A DNA stretch of 64,000 nucleotides from an uncultured Tateyamaria sp. Its GTDB lineage: Bacteria; Pseudomonadota; Alphaproteobacteria; Rhodobacterales; Rhodobacteraceae. Shown piece after piece: positions 1 to 8,123 of this stretch (position 1 is the first letter of the stretch; the number at the start of each line of letters is the position of its first letter). The notes below the pieces were generated by a model. The model had not been told where the DNA came from, searched no databases, and saw nothing but the letters and a program-made list of their open reading frames with translations. The stretch covers positions 1 through 64,000 of the forward strand of contig NZ_CANLVZ010000012.1 in the NCBI RefSeq assembly GCF_947494755.1, written 5' to 3'. A program made the position numbers and the translations under genes.

Positions 1-118
1 TATGCTAACCGGTCAGAAGAGGACCAAAACCTGAACAGTGCTAACTTATAAACACGGACTCTCAGGGGAGCAGGTCACCCGTTCCAATCGTTGCCTGAAC
101 TGTGCGAAGGCCATCACA

Positions 119-1183
119 TCACTCAGCCGCTTCGACTAACTCTAGCTGAGCCTTCTTTCCGAGGCGGTCGATCACAAATTCATAATCTGCGGCACGGACA
201 CAATTGTTGATCAATGCACCACTAATGATCGGGTTTCCGTTCTTCCCGTTGCCTGCGGGTCCACTGGCAGAAAGGCTTATGGCAGGGATGTAGAAAACGT
301 TGTCCTCGGCAAAGTTCCACTCGACGGTAATTCGATATATCGCGATTGCTTCTACCGCAGTTTTCCCAGCAACATGGTAAGCCTCAGTGCGTTGATCCGC
401 GTCCTTACGGCGGCGTGGCATCTTCTCATCTTTGATGCCACCCGTGGTCGTCTGGAACGTCATCTGCGTGACCGTTCCTTCTTTTGCGTCATCATAGAAA
501 GGCAGCACAGCGGGGAACAGATTCACTGGTTGGTCGATTTCAATACCAGCCCACTTGTTCACCATAGTTTTGAGGACGGAATGCAGGCCATGCACATCAG
601 CCTCGGCGACGCCACGCGGGTGATCAACGCGAATTTCTAGGAAATCACGGTGGTGGGGCATCCACACAACATGAAATAACTGCATTGGTTCACGCACCAG
701 CCCAACGACTTCATCGTAGCGGGTGCGCATCGCGGATGGGTCTTCAAAGTCATCGAAGAGGATTTCTTCGCGCTTCTTGACCCAGAACACGGATGATAAA
801 ACTACACCAACACCGTCTTCGTTGCTTTCGACCTGAACAACAGACATGTCGCCTGTGCCTTTATGCAATGCATCATCTTCCATCAGGTGAGGATAGGCTT
901 GGTATGCAGGACCATCGTCGATGGAAATATTGCTGATCGTCTGTTGGATCGCATGACGTTTGGATGATGGCACTGGGTAGAGCTTGGTATATTTCTCACC
1001 ACACAAGAGATGTTCAACCAGCGCATCTTCCAACTTGCCATGTTCAACCTGCAAGCCTGAGTCTGCGACCTTTTTTAGGGTCCCATCCCAACCGTGACTT
1101 GTCGAAATACCGTTGGCGTTCAAAATCTTCTTTGCGTTTGTCCAAGACATCCGATGCCGCATTGTGCGAAATAACTTCTTCAA
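119..1183 (-). CDS. Hypothetical protein, no family recognised
   Basis: I do not recognise this 354-residue protein. It has no signal peptide, no membrane segment and no motif I can name. It is charged and soluble-looking, with a basic N-terminus (KKLFRTMRHR) and a short basic stretch (MPRRRKDADQR) around residue 255. The longest reading starts at a TTG at 1183, preceded by a GAGGACG about 10 bases upstream. An in-frame ATG at 1162 would remove only seven residues, so the start is uncertain. It is divergent from the hipBA pair and the two share a 268-bp intergenic region. Its position next to a toxin-antitoxin module and a helicase suggests accessory DNA, but nothing in the sequence gives a function. 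Confidence 0.6.
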   Translation of the reverse strand: MKKLFRTMRHRMSWTNAKKILNANGISTSHGWDGTLKKVADSGLQVEHGKLEDALVEHLLCGEKYTKLYPVPSSKRHAIQQTISNISIDDGPAYQAYPHLMEDDALHKGTGDMSVVQVESNEDGVGVVLSSVFWVKKREEILFDDFEDPSAMRTRYDEVVGLVREPMQLFHVVWMPHHRDFLEIRVDHPRGVAEADVHGLHSVLKTMVNKWAGIEIDQPVNLFPAVLPFYDDAKEGTVTQMTFQTTTGGIKDEKMPRRRKDADQRTEAYHVAGKTAVEAIAIYRITVEWNFAEDNVFYIPAISLSASGPAGNGKNGNPIISGALINNCVRAADYEFVIDRLGKKAQLELVEAAE

Positions 1184-1311
1184 AAAAACTCGTCCTCAAG
1201 GTATCCGCAGCGGAACACAGCCTAGACGATTCTGCCAGGTGATTTGATCTTAGCCAAAGAGACCTGCATCAAATTTTACACGAGCATCTTTCCAGACTAT
1301 GTCGATCCCCC

Positions 1312-1334
1312 TATCGTGCGATAATTATCGTGCG
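1312..1334. repeat. 9-bp direct repeat around a 12-bp palindrome upstream of hipBA
   Basis: TATCGTGCG occurs at 1312-1320 and again at 1326-1334, 14 bp apart. Between them CGATAATTATCG (1319-1330) is a perfect palindrome. The GATAA/TTATC core resembles the half-sites of the two operator-like repeats downstream at 1373 and 1419, so this could be a third, weaker regulator site in the shared intergenic region. That role is inference. Confidence 0.45.
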
Positions 1335-1372
1335 GAGTAAATTTGTTTGTTATCAGGCATAACATACCAAGT

Positions 1373-1390
1373 TTTATCCTCTGAGATAAA
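1373..1390. promoter_or_regulatory. Distal HipB operator candidate
   Basis: TTTATC at 1373-1378 and GATAAA at 1385-1390 form a perfect inverted repeat with a 6-bp spacer. The same half-sites and spacer recur 49 bp downstream. The left half continues as TTTATCC in both copies, which resembles the TATCC half of known HipB operators. It lies about 60 bp before the hipB start and probably covers the promoter region. Confidence 0.7.
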
Positions 1391-1418
1391 TTCTGATGAC
1401 AGGAGGCTCAAAACTTGC

Positions 1419-1442
1419 TAATTTATCCTAAGTGATAAATTA
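1419..1442. promoter_or_regulatory. Proximal HipB operator candidate
   Basis: A perfect inverted repeat with 9-bp arms (TAATTTATC at 1419-1427, GATAAATTA at 1434-1442) and a 6-bp spacer ends nine bases before the hipB start codon. Its core matches the distal site. Binding here should block transcription, or ribosome access, of hipBA. The context (a HipB-type repressor gene directly downstream) makes autoregulation the likely role. Confidence 0.75.
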
Positions 1443-1451
1443 CGGTGCAAC

Positions 1452-1745
1452 ATGAACATCGAAACAAACCTGACAAAGTGGGCTGCCAAGATCGGCAAAC
1501 GATTGCGCAAAAGGCGTAAGGAAGTGGGGTTGAGCCTGACCGACCTGTCACGCTTGTCTGGGTCCACGGCATCAACATTATCACACATCGAACGGGGAAC
1601 ACGGGACGTGAAGCTGTCCACCCTTGTTGCATTGGCCGATGCACTTCGCATCGATTTGGCGGACCTTGTGGCCCCTAAAGGACGCGAAGCAAGCTCCGAC
1701 ACCCATAGCAGCATTGATGGTTATGATTTGGAAGATGACGCATGA
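1452..1745 (+). CDS. hipB: HipB-like XRE-family antitoxin and repressor
   Basis: This 97-residue protein carries an XRE-type helix-turn-helix at residues 13-68. The recognition region includes KEVGLSLTDLSRLSGST followed by ASTLSHIERG, typical of Cro/C1-type DNA binding. Its stop overlaps the hipA start (ATGA at 1742-1745), which implies translational coupling. In the family, HipB binds palindromic operators upstream of its own operon and sequesters the HipA kinase. Two palindromes of matching type lie at 1373-1390 and 1419-1442. There is no strong ribosome binding site before the ATG, and the proximal operator sits in that space. Confidence 0.88.
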   Translation: MNIETNLTKWAAKIGKRLRKRRKEVGLSLTDLSRLSGSTASTLSHIERGTRDVKLSTLVALADALRIDLADLVAPKGREASSDTHSSIDGYDLEDDA

Positions 1746-3055
1746 CCATCATTGATCAGGTGGACGTATATTATGAGGCTTTCAGCGTCGGACAGATTGA
1801 TGTCCACAACGATGGCAAACTGACGTTCATTTATGACAAACGATGGCTGGCCACCAAGAGCAGTTCTCCACTGTCCGTGACAATGCCACTTGCCAAGGCA
1901 ATCTACCCTGATCAGGTCATCACGCCTTGGCTTGCGAACCTTCTGCCTGAAGAACAGCAGTTGCTGACCCTCTCAAGGGCATTGGGCCTATCATCGACCG
2001 ATGCACTCGCCATACTCAAGGAGATCGGCGGGGACACCGCAGGTGCCATTTCAATCGGTGAACCCAGCGACAAGGTTGCTTGGTCGTATCGGCCCATCAC
2101 AGACTACTATGGCACGGAGGACCCACAGGACGCCCTCACAGCGCACTTCAAGGACCTTGGTCAGCGTCCCTTCCTCGCAGGAGAGGATGGTGTCAGGCTG
2201 TCCCTTGCTGGGGGACAAAAGAAGACTGCACTTGCAGTGTTGGATGCCGCAGGTGCGCCTAAGTTGGGGTTGCCAGAAAAGGGCGATCAACTTGCGATCC
2301 CGATGTCAGGTGCGCCATCGACCATCATCATCAAGCCCGACAATCCGAACCTTCCTGGCATCGTCGAGAACGAAGCCTACTGCCTGACGTTAGCCAAACT
2401 GATTGGAATGGTGGTTGCAGATGTCAGCATCGTGGATGTTGGAGACAGGACCGCACTTACCGTTGCACGGTATGATCGGACGAGCCGTAGGGACGGGTCA
2501 CTACGACGCCTTCACCAAGAGGATTTCGCGCAGGCCAACGGTATCTTCCCAAACCAGAAATATGAGCAGGGCACCGTGGCAGGTTTAGACCTCAATCGGC
2601 TTCTCATGACCGCGCAACATCTGCCTGCACAGGACGCGCTCACGCTGCAAGATCAGGTAATTTTTAACATCCTTGTCGCCAACACCGATGCCCACGCAAA
2701 GAACTATTCGATGTTACTCAGCGGCGGGCCGACGATGGCACCGCTCTATGACGTATCGACCGTGCTGCATTGGGATCATGTGAATCAATACCATGCCCAG
2801 AAGCTGGGGGGGCGCAAACGCAAGCCTGCTGACATGGCACGGCGGCACTGGGAACGGATTGCTGATGCAGCAGGCTTCAGCCCACGGGGCATTCGATTGC
2901 GGGTGCAGGAACTTGTCGATGCGATGGTGGCAAAGCGTGTGGAAGCTGTAGAGGCTGTCTGTGCGCACCAAGGTGCAGAGCGGGGCATGGTCGAACATGT
3001 GGCAGTGCTGGTCGAACAAAATGCACTGCGGATCGCTGGGCGTCTAAAGGAATAG
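1742..3055 (+). CDS. hipA: HipA-type serine/threonine kinase toxin
   Basis: The 437-residue product matches full-length HipA. The N-terminal HipA_N region contains LLPEEQQLL near residue 69, and a Gly-rich AGGQKKTAL segment lies around residue 156. The kinase core has a IIIKPD strand, the catalytic loop NTDAHAKN with Asp316 and Asn321, and a metal-binding PLYD with Asp337. In the family, HipA phosphorylates translation factors such as GltX and induces growth arrest, and HipB neutralises it. All key residues I can check are present, so it is probably active. It overlaps hipB by four bases and is followed 57 bp later by a helicase gene on the same strand. Confidence 0.88.
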   Translation: MTIIDQVDVYYEAFSVGQIDVHNDGKLTFIYDKRWLATKSSSPLSVTMPLAKAIYPDQVITPWLANLLPEEQQLLTLSRALGLSSTDALAILKEIGGDTAGAISIGEPSDKVAWSYRPITDYYGTEDPQDALTAHFKDLGQRPFLAGEDGVRLSLAGGQKKTALAVLDAAGAPKLGLPEKGDQLAIPMSGAPSTIIIKPDNPNLPGIVENEAYCLTLAKLIGMVVADVSIVDVGDRTALTVARYDRTSRRDGSLRRLHQEDFAQANGIFPNQKYEQGTVAGLDLNRLLMTAQHLPAQDALTLQDQVIFNILVANTDAHAKNYSMLLSGGPTMAPLYDVSTVLHWDHVNQYHAQKLGGRKRKPADMARRHWERIADAAGFSPRGIRLRVQELVDAMVAKRVEAVEAVCAHQGAERGMVEHVAVLVEQNALRIAGRLKE

Positions 3056-3111
3056 GGATATCCTGACCAAACTTCACGGCACGTTCGAAGCCTAATGATA
3101 AGAAACGAGAT

Positions 3112-6018
3112 TTGAGATTGAAGCGTATTGAATCCAAGCCATTGATAGGTTTTCTGTTGAACCCATTTGGCACCCACGCCCGCAGCATTGATTACGAAAA
3201 CGGTGTGGTGAGCATCAATGCGAGGCGTAAGCAGGACATCCAAGTCGCCGACCTTTCAGCACCTCCGTTGGTTACGAGAGGGTTTGTTGGAAGCACGATG
3301 AAAATAACTGTTGATAAGGGCACTCAGGTCTTGCTTCGGGGTGCCAATCACAAAGACGCCCGATCATTCAGCGACCGCGTCAAAACGGGTTGGACTGCCC
3401 ACAACATTGCGAAGTTCAATGCTGAACGTTTGGCCATTCACGAAGTTCTGCGCGTCATAACCGAGCTATCCCAGCCGACGCGATATCCGTCGGCATGTTT
3501 TGTGTCACCCACCCTCGAACAGGCACGGGGTCTGGATAAGCAACTCCTCTCGAAACTGTCCGAGGAGGCGGTTGGCGAAGAGATTTTCAATCAAATTCGG
3601 ACCATCCAAGGGTTCTTGCTAAACGCAGGTCCGATGCGCGACGACGCCATCAAGAAGTTTGAACATCAACAACTGCCCAAATGGCAAACGTTCTTTGATA
3701 CCTTCGAAAGCAATCCTCTGACCCCCGAACAGCGCACATCGATCATTGCCGATGAAGACGCCACACTTGTTTTGGCAGGCGCAGGATCGGGCAAGACCAG
3801 TGTTATCACGGCTAAGGCAGGCTACCTGATTAAATCTGGCATCCGACAACCAGAGGAAATCCTATTGCTGGCATTCGCGAGAGAAGCTGCAAAGGAGATG
3901 TCAGAACGCATTGAGGAACGGTGTGGTGAGCCACTCGAAGCCCGCACATTCCACTCATTGGCCTACGACATCATTGGGGCTGTCGAAGGCAGCAAACCTG
4001 CACTGGCAGCACATGCCACCGATGACAAAGCCTTTCTCGCACTCATCAAAGACATCCTACGGGCGCTGGTTCACAGCGTGGCTGGGGTATCAAAGTCTAT
4101 CATCGGCTGGTTTTCCTACGCCCGTCTTGAAGGCAAGAGTGAATGGGACTTCAAGAAAAAACATTACTATTACACCTATGTCGAAAAGCTGGACCTTCGG
4201 ACGCTTCAGGGCGAACAGGTCAAAAGCTATGAAGAGTTGATGATCGCCAACTGGCTTTTCGAAAACGGGATCGAATACGAGTATGAACCCGACTACGAAC
4301 ACAAAGTTTCAGAGGGGGGCTATCGTGACTATTGCCCCGATTTCCGCCTCACGAAGAGCGGCGTTTACATTGAACATTTTGGGGTGCGACGAACAAAAGC
4401 CGCAGATGGGACATATCACCTAACCACCGCCCCATTTGTTAACCGTGAGGAATATCTTGAGGGGATGGAATGGAAGCGTGGCGTTCACGCCAAGCATGAC
4501 ACCCAACTCATTGAGACCTTTAGCTATGATCGTGAAGAAGATCGGTTGCTGGAGGCTTTGGCAGAAAAGATCGCGCCGTTCGAAAAGGTCATGCCCCGTT
4601 CACCTGAAACTCTGTTCGATATTGTGATTGAGATGAAGCAGGCTGACAGCTTTGTGCAGCTAATCAGTACGTTTCTGAAGCACTACAAAGGTGGCGGCTA
4701 CCAACTGGCAGAGTGCGCGGACAAAGCTGGAAAGATGAAACTGGGCAAGCGGGCCAGTTCGTTCTTGTCAATATTCGAACCACTTTATGCGGAGTATCAA
4801 AAACGTTTGGGGGGTCGGATCGATTTCGAAGACATGATCCTGAGAGCCTCTGGCTATGTTGAAAACGGAACGTATCGCAGTCCGTTCAAGCATATATTGG
4901 TCGATGAGTTTCAGGACATTTCCCGCAGCCGTGGGCGGTTGGTGAAGGCACTGAAGGCGCAGCATTCCGACGGAAAGGTCTTTGCGGTTGGCGATGACTG
5001 GCAATCAATCTATCGATTTGCGGGGTCAGACATCAATATGATGCGTAATTTCGGCAACGAGTTTGGCGGCGTGTTCAATGGACGGACTGGGGTGCACCGC
5101 GTTGTTGACCTAGGCCGAACCTTCCGATCCGTGGATCAGATTGCATTTGCGGCCAAGAAGTTCGTTCTTCAAAACCCAGCACAGTTGAACAAAACCGTTA
5201 TTCCCGCTGGCACGACTGAGGTCCCAGCATTGAGGGTGGTTTCAACGTTGCGTGATAATGCCGATGAGAAACTGAGGCTGGTGCTGCGGTCACTGCACGA
5301 TATCGCAGCGACGGAGGGTAAAAGGTCATCGGTGCTTCTCCTTGGACGTAACAGGTATAACGAACCGTCCGATCTCCGACAGTTGCGACGCGGCTTCCCA
5401 AGCCTCGACATCGCGTTCAAGACAATCCACTCGTCCAAAGGGCAAGAGGCGGATCATGTGATCCTTGTGAATCTCTATCGGGGTCGCACAGGGTTTCCGT
5501 CGGAAATCGTGGACGATCCACTCCTGAGCTTGGTATCACCTGAAGCCGAACCTTTCGAGAGCGCCGAGGAACGCCGTGTAATGTATGTCGCACTCACCCG
5601 TGCGCGTCATTCAGTGACATTGATGAGCGCCGCGTCGAAGCAGTCGGCATTTGTAACGGAGTTGTTGGACGATCCTGAATACGGGGTCGTCGGTGATGCT
5701 GGGCAAGATCAAGCCAACCATACCTGCGGGGAATGTGGCGGTCACCTCGTTGCAGTTCCAACCAAGGATGGACGCACATGGTATAAATGTGAACACGCAG
5801 ACCTGTGTGGGTTTTCATTGAATGCCTGTTCGGAGTGCGGCAACGGTATGCCCGTGCTGCAAGGCAAATCAGGGCTGAAGATATGTGGATGTGGTGCTGA
5901 GTATCCGAGTTGCCCAACATGCGATAATGGCTGGCTGGGCGAAAGGCGGGGGCGGTATGGTAAGTTCTACGGGTGCGTTAGCTATCCTCGCTGCAAGGGA
6001 AAGATGAAGGCGACATGA
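3112..6018 (+). CDS. HelD-like superfamily 1 helicase with nuclease-like insert and zinc ribbons
   Basis: A 968-residue UvrD/Rep-type protein closest in layout to DNA helicase IV (HelD). A HelD-type N-terminal region of about 220 residues precedes the Walker A motif AGAGSGKT. LAFAREAAKEM, the Walker B motif ILVDEFQD (about 595), VGDDWQSIYRF (about 625), a TIHSSKGQEAD motif (about 770) and YVALTRARH (about 825) follow in order. Between motifs Ia and II an insert carries Glu375, PDF with Asp410, and IEHFG with Glu421, the spacing of a PD-(D/E)XK-like nuclease fold. The last 100 residues hold several Cys clusters of topoisomerase-type zinc ribbons. The start is a TTG; it places Walker A about where HelD has it. 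Standard HelD is about 680 residues and lacks both additions. Confidence 0.85.
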   Translation: MRLKRIESKPLIGFLLNPFGTHARSIDYENGVVSINARRKQDIQVADLSAPPLVTRGFVGSTMKITVDKGTQVLLRGANHKDARSFSDRVKTGWTAHNIAKFNAERLAIHEVLRVITELSQPTRYPSACFVSPTLEQARGLDKQLLSKLSEEAVGEEIFNQIRTIQGFLLNAGPMRDDAIKKFEHQQLPKWQTFFDTFESNPLTPEQRTSIIADEDATLVLAGAGSGKTSVITAKAGYLIKSGIRQPEEILLLAFAREAAKEMSERIEERCGEPLEARTFHSLAYDIIGAVEGSKPALAAHATDDKAFLALIKDILRALVHSVAGVSKSIIGWFSYARLEGKSEWDFKKKHYYYTYVEKLDLRTLQGEQVKSYEELMIANWLFENGIEYEYEPDYEHKVSEGGYRDYCPDFRLTKSGVYIEHFGVRRTKAADGTYHLTTAPFVNREEYLEGMEWKRGVHAKHDTQLIETFSYDREEDRLLEALAEKIAPFEKVMPRSPETLFDIVIEMKQADSFVQLISTFLKHYKGGGYQLAECADKAGKMKLGKRASSFLSIFEPLYAEYQKRLGGRIDFEDMILRASGYVENGTYRSPFKHILVDEFQDISRSRGRLVKALKAQHSDGKVFAVGDDWQSIYRFAGSDINMMRNFGNEFGGVFNGRTGVHRVVDLGRTFRSVDQIAFAAKKFVLQNPAQLNKTVIPAGTTEVPALRVVSTLRDNADEKLRLVLRSLHDIAATEGKRSSVLLLGRNRYNEPSDLRQLRRGFPSLDIAFKTIHSSKGQEADHVILVNLYRGRTGFPSEIVDDPLLSLVSPEAEPFESAEERRVMYVALTRARHSVTLMSAASKQSAFVTELLDDPEYGVVGDAGQDQANHTCGECGGHLVAVPTKDGRTWYKCEHADLCGFSLNACSECGNGMPVLQGKSGLKICGCGAEYPSCPTCDNGWLGERRGRYGKFYGCVSYPRCKGKMKAT

Positions 6019-6473
6019 CTTTGGCGTGACATTGGTTTGGTGGCAGAGTGGATGACAAGGCGGACACGTCATGTTAGTGTTGAGCGGCGGTCAAACCAAC
6101 CATATGTGAGCCTATCCATTTACAAGTTGAATGGGTCAAGCGTGGGACAAAACAGCACAAAATACTGCGATTTTTACTGTCCCATTTTCCGCTAAGATGT
6201 TGATTTATAAAGCTGAGTGTAGCCCGCCCCCGGGCACCATAAAATCAAACACGTGGAGCGTCATCACTTCGCTTAGGCTTGATCATAGGCTCTTAAGTGC
6301 TTGTTCTCATACGTCCTTATTGAACGTCGCCGACCGCCTCTTGCAGTCTTTAAGACTTCAGTGGGCTCTCAAACGAGCCGGACAGCGCCGCGTGGCTGAA
6401 ATCCCTCACGAGGATGCAGCCACTGCAAAGCACCGCGATCCAGCCTTCCAGCTGGCACCAGCGCGGATAAACC
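6019..6473. other. 455-bp non-coding boundary region
   Basis: I find no credible gene here. It contains an inverted repeat (TGGGACA at 6143-6149, TGTCCCA at 6178-6184) and, at 6223-6233, CCCGGGCACCA. That string has the form of a tRNA or tmRNA 3' end (7-base acceptor strand, A, CCA), but no T-arm or anticodon arm precedes it. Integrated elements often leave such 3'-end copies, so this may be an attachment-site remnant marking the edge of the accessory region. This is inference at low confidence. Confidence 0.35.
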
Positions 6474-6935
6474 TTACCGCTGCACGATAAGCGCGGAATT
6501 GCCTTGTCCACTTTGAAACATGGACGCTGTGCCGAGCGATGTTGTTTGATAGACGGACGCCTGATTGCCGGAGCCTGCCTGGACGACCGCTGCCGCATTG
6601 CCGTCGCCGACCTGATATATTGACGCGGACTGCATTCCTGTCTGCATGATCAGGGACGAATTCGAATTGCCTATGGATGTCACGCTTGCGACCGGACCCG
6701 TGATGGGCGCGCCGATGATCGGGTAGGCGCTTGTGTCGACATTTAAGGGCTGCAGATTTAGGGATGGCGTCTCGAGGCTTTGAATGACCTGCTGCGCATT
6801 GGTCGAAACGGCGGGCGAAGAAATCGCAAAGCTTGCTGACGACGTTGAAATCTGAGTGATAAACGCTTCTTGCGCATAGCCTTTCATCGGAATGAGAAGC
6901 GCAATGGCGAGGCCGGCAAATGCTCGAATATACAT
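6474..6935 (-). CDS. Exported curlin-repeat protein, divergent copy
   Basis: The 153-residue protein starts with a signal peptide ending GYAQ, then EAFITQI, the same mature N-terminus type as the two curlins on the other strand. A low-complexity Ser/Pro linker spans roughly residues 28-85. The last 65 residues contain curlin-like repeats with the Q-x-G-x-x-N / x-Q pattern (for example YQVGDGNAAAVVQ and QAGSGNQASVYQ). Such repeats stack as a beta-solenoid amyloid on the cell surface. A good ribosome binding site (AAGGG) precedes the ATG. It is transcribed away from the other curli genes across a 546-bp shared intergenic region. It may be a minor or nucleating subunit, which is inference. Confidence 0.75.
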   Translation of the reverse strand: MYIRAFAGLAIALLIPMKGYAQEAFITQISTSSASFAISSPAVSTNAQQVIQSLETPSLNLQPLNVDTSAYPIIGAPITGPVASVTSIGNSNSSLIMQTGMQSASIYQVGDGNAAAVVQAGSGNQASVYQTTSLGTASMFQSGQGNSALIVQR

Positions 6936-7278
6936 ATTTTACCCTTTCAAGGTTCCTTTAACGAAAAAGGGACACTTCAAAGTCTAGAGTGGCTGAAGCT
7001 GCTCGTTCCAATTCTCGTCTATGTCGAACTATAGAAAGGCAATCGGCTCATTCGCATGACTGGCACCAGACCATTTTCGTACATTGCTGTGTTGAAAATT
7101 GGGCCACGTTCCGTGGACAATCCATGCTGCGGCGTGCCCAAACATCTGCGCCAAAACACAGATTTACGCGAAGAGCGCCCTAATTTTGCCGTCAATAGGT
7201 TTATTGATTCGGGGGTCAGGTGGGCGATTTCCCGCTAAGCGATCATATTCACGCTCCAGTAGATTTTCGATTTTGGTA

Positions 7279-7301
7279 ATTGTCTCAATATTCTCGACAA
7301 T
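7279..7301. promoter_or_regulatory. Inverted repeat, possible operator
   Basis: ATTGTC (7279-7284) and GACAAT (7296-7301) are perfect complements 11 bp apart, with an A/T-rich spacer. The site lies about 180 bp before the first rightward curlin. A dimeric regulator could bind here, but no regulator gene is adjacent. Confidence 0.35.
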
Positions 7302-7307
7302 CCTAAT

Positions 7308-7333
7308 CAAAAGGTATGAAATTCGACCTTTTG
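7308..7333. promoter_or_regulatory. Second inverted repeat upstream of curlin genes
   Basis: CAAAAGGT (7308-7315) and ACCTTTTG (7326-7333) form a perfect 8-bp inverted repeat with a 10-bp spacer, six bases after the first repeat. One helical turn between the arms suits a dimeric DNA-binding protein. A transcript hairpin is an alternative. Confidence 0.4.
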
Positions 7334-7481
7334 GTCAGAAAAGGGGCGAAAAAACCGTAAACGACCTGTGATTTTATGCTGCGAAACGGTAGCGTCTGGT
7401 CCGCGGGGCCGAAAAAGAAGTGCCTCGCGGCCGGTTAAGGGGAAGCCACCGGCTCTTTTCAATGTTGGTATGGAGATATTA

Positions 7482-8051
7482 ATGAAAACTCTGATTATTT
7501 CTGCAGCGATGGTCGTGGCCTCCGGCGCGGCTTATGCGCAAGACGCTTACATCACCCAGCTTGGTAACGATCACGTCGCTATCAACTATTCTGAGTATTC
7601 GGTCGGCAACGACAACCTGCAGGTCGTGAACCAGCAAGGTGAAGGTTTCGCAGCTGCGACACTGACACGTGGCAGCGGCAACTCTGCACATACGTATCAG
7701 CTGGACGCGACAAACGGCTACGTCAACGAAGGCAAGCCATCGGGCGCGACCATGGACTCGCTGATCTGGCAATCCGCTGACGGCTTCACAAACGGCCGCA
7801 ACGTCGCCGTTGCTGTTCAGATTGCGGCGCAAAGCCCGGGCCCCAACGGCACCTATGTGTCCCAGATCATTCAAGAGGGTAACAATAACGTCGCTCTGAA
7901 CTGGGCACAAAACAGCGGTGGTGCGATGTTCCGTCAGTCCATCGGCTCTATCTCGGCACCGAAAGTGTCGTTGTCGGCTGTCCCAACATTGGCGACAGGC
8001 CCATCCTTGAGCCCCAGCATCCCCTTCAGCTCGTCAGTCTCCGTCAACTGA
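7482..8051 (+). CDS. Exported curlin-type protein
   Basis: I start this at the ATG with GGAG six bases upstream, giving 189 residues. A signal peptide ending AAYAQ is followed by DAYITQLG, shared with the next gene. The body alternates G-N-x and Q-x motifs (VGNDNLQVVNQQG, GSGNSAHTYQ, IIQEGNNNVALNW), a degenerate form of curlin repeats. The repeat spacing is looser than in the downstream copy, and the C-terminus is Ser/Pro-rich without repeats. It is first in the rightward curli run. Whether it is the major subunit, a nucleator or an accessory cannot be told from sequence. Confidence 0.7.
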   Translation: MKTLIISAAMVVASGAAYAQDAYITQLGNDHVAINYSEYSVGNDNLQVVNQQGEGFAAATLTRGSGNSAHTYQLDATNGYVNEGKPSGATMDSLIWQSADGFTNGRNVAVAVQIAAQSPGPNGTYVSQIIQEGNNNVALNWAQNSGGAMFRQSIGSISAPKVSLSAVPTLATGPSLSPSIPFSSSVSVN

Positions 8052-8070
8052 TCTGACGTAAGGCTTTCGG

Positions 8071-8096
8071 CCGCACCCGTTCCTGGATGGGTGCGG
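8071..8096 (+). terminator. Intercistronic stem-loop between two curlin genes
   Basis: CCGCACCC (8071-8078) and GGGTGCGG (8089-8096) form a perfect 8-bp stem with a 10-base loop. No T-run follows, so it is more likely a partial attenuator or a 3'-end stabiliser for the upstream curlin message than a full terminator. Confidence 0.5.
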
Positions 8097-8123
8097 ACAT
8101 TATGTCTGATGGCGAGGTTTGTT

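Larger units (their letters stand above)
6936..7481. other. 546-bp divergent regulatory region of the curli locus
   Basis: No supported gene lies here. The stretch is more A/T-rich than its surroundings and must hold promoters for both the leftward curlin and the rightward curli genes. Two perfect inverted repeats at 7279-7301 and 7308-7333 are the only clear structures. The ribosome binding site of the rightward curlin (GGAG, 7472-7475) lies at its right end. I could not assign promoter boxes with confidence. Confidence 0.5.

Noticed and set aside
6131-6490. A 119-codon open frame rightward in the gap before the curli genes
   Set aside because: No ribosome binding site, no family resemblance, mixed composition, and its end overlaps the 3' end of the divergent curlin gene.
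8071-8096. Full Rho-independent terminator inside the curli run
   Set aside because: The stem is perfect but there is no T-run, so I report it only as an intercistronic hairpin.
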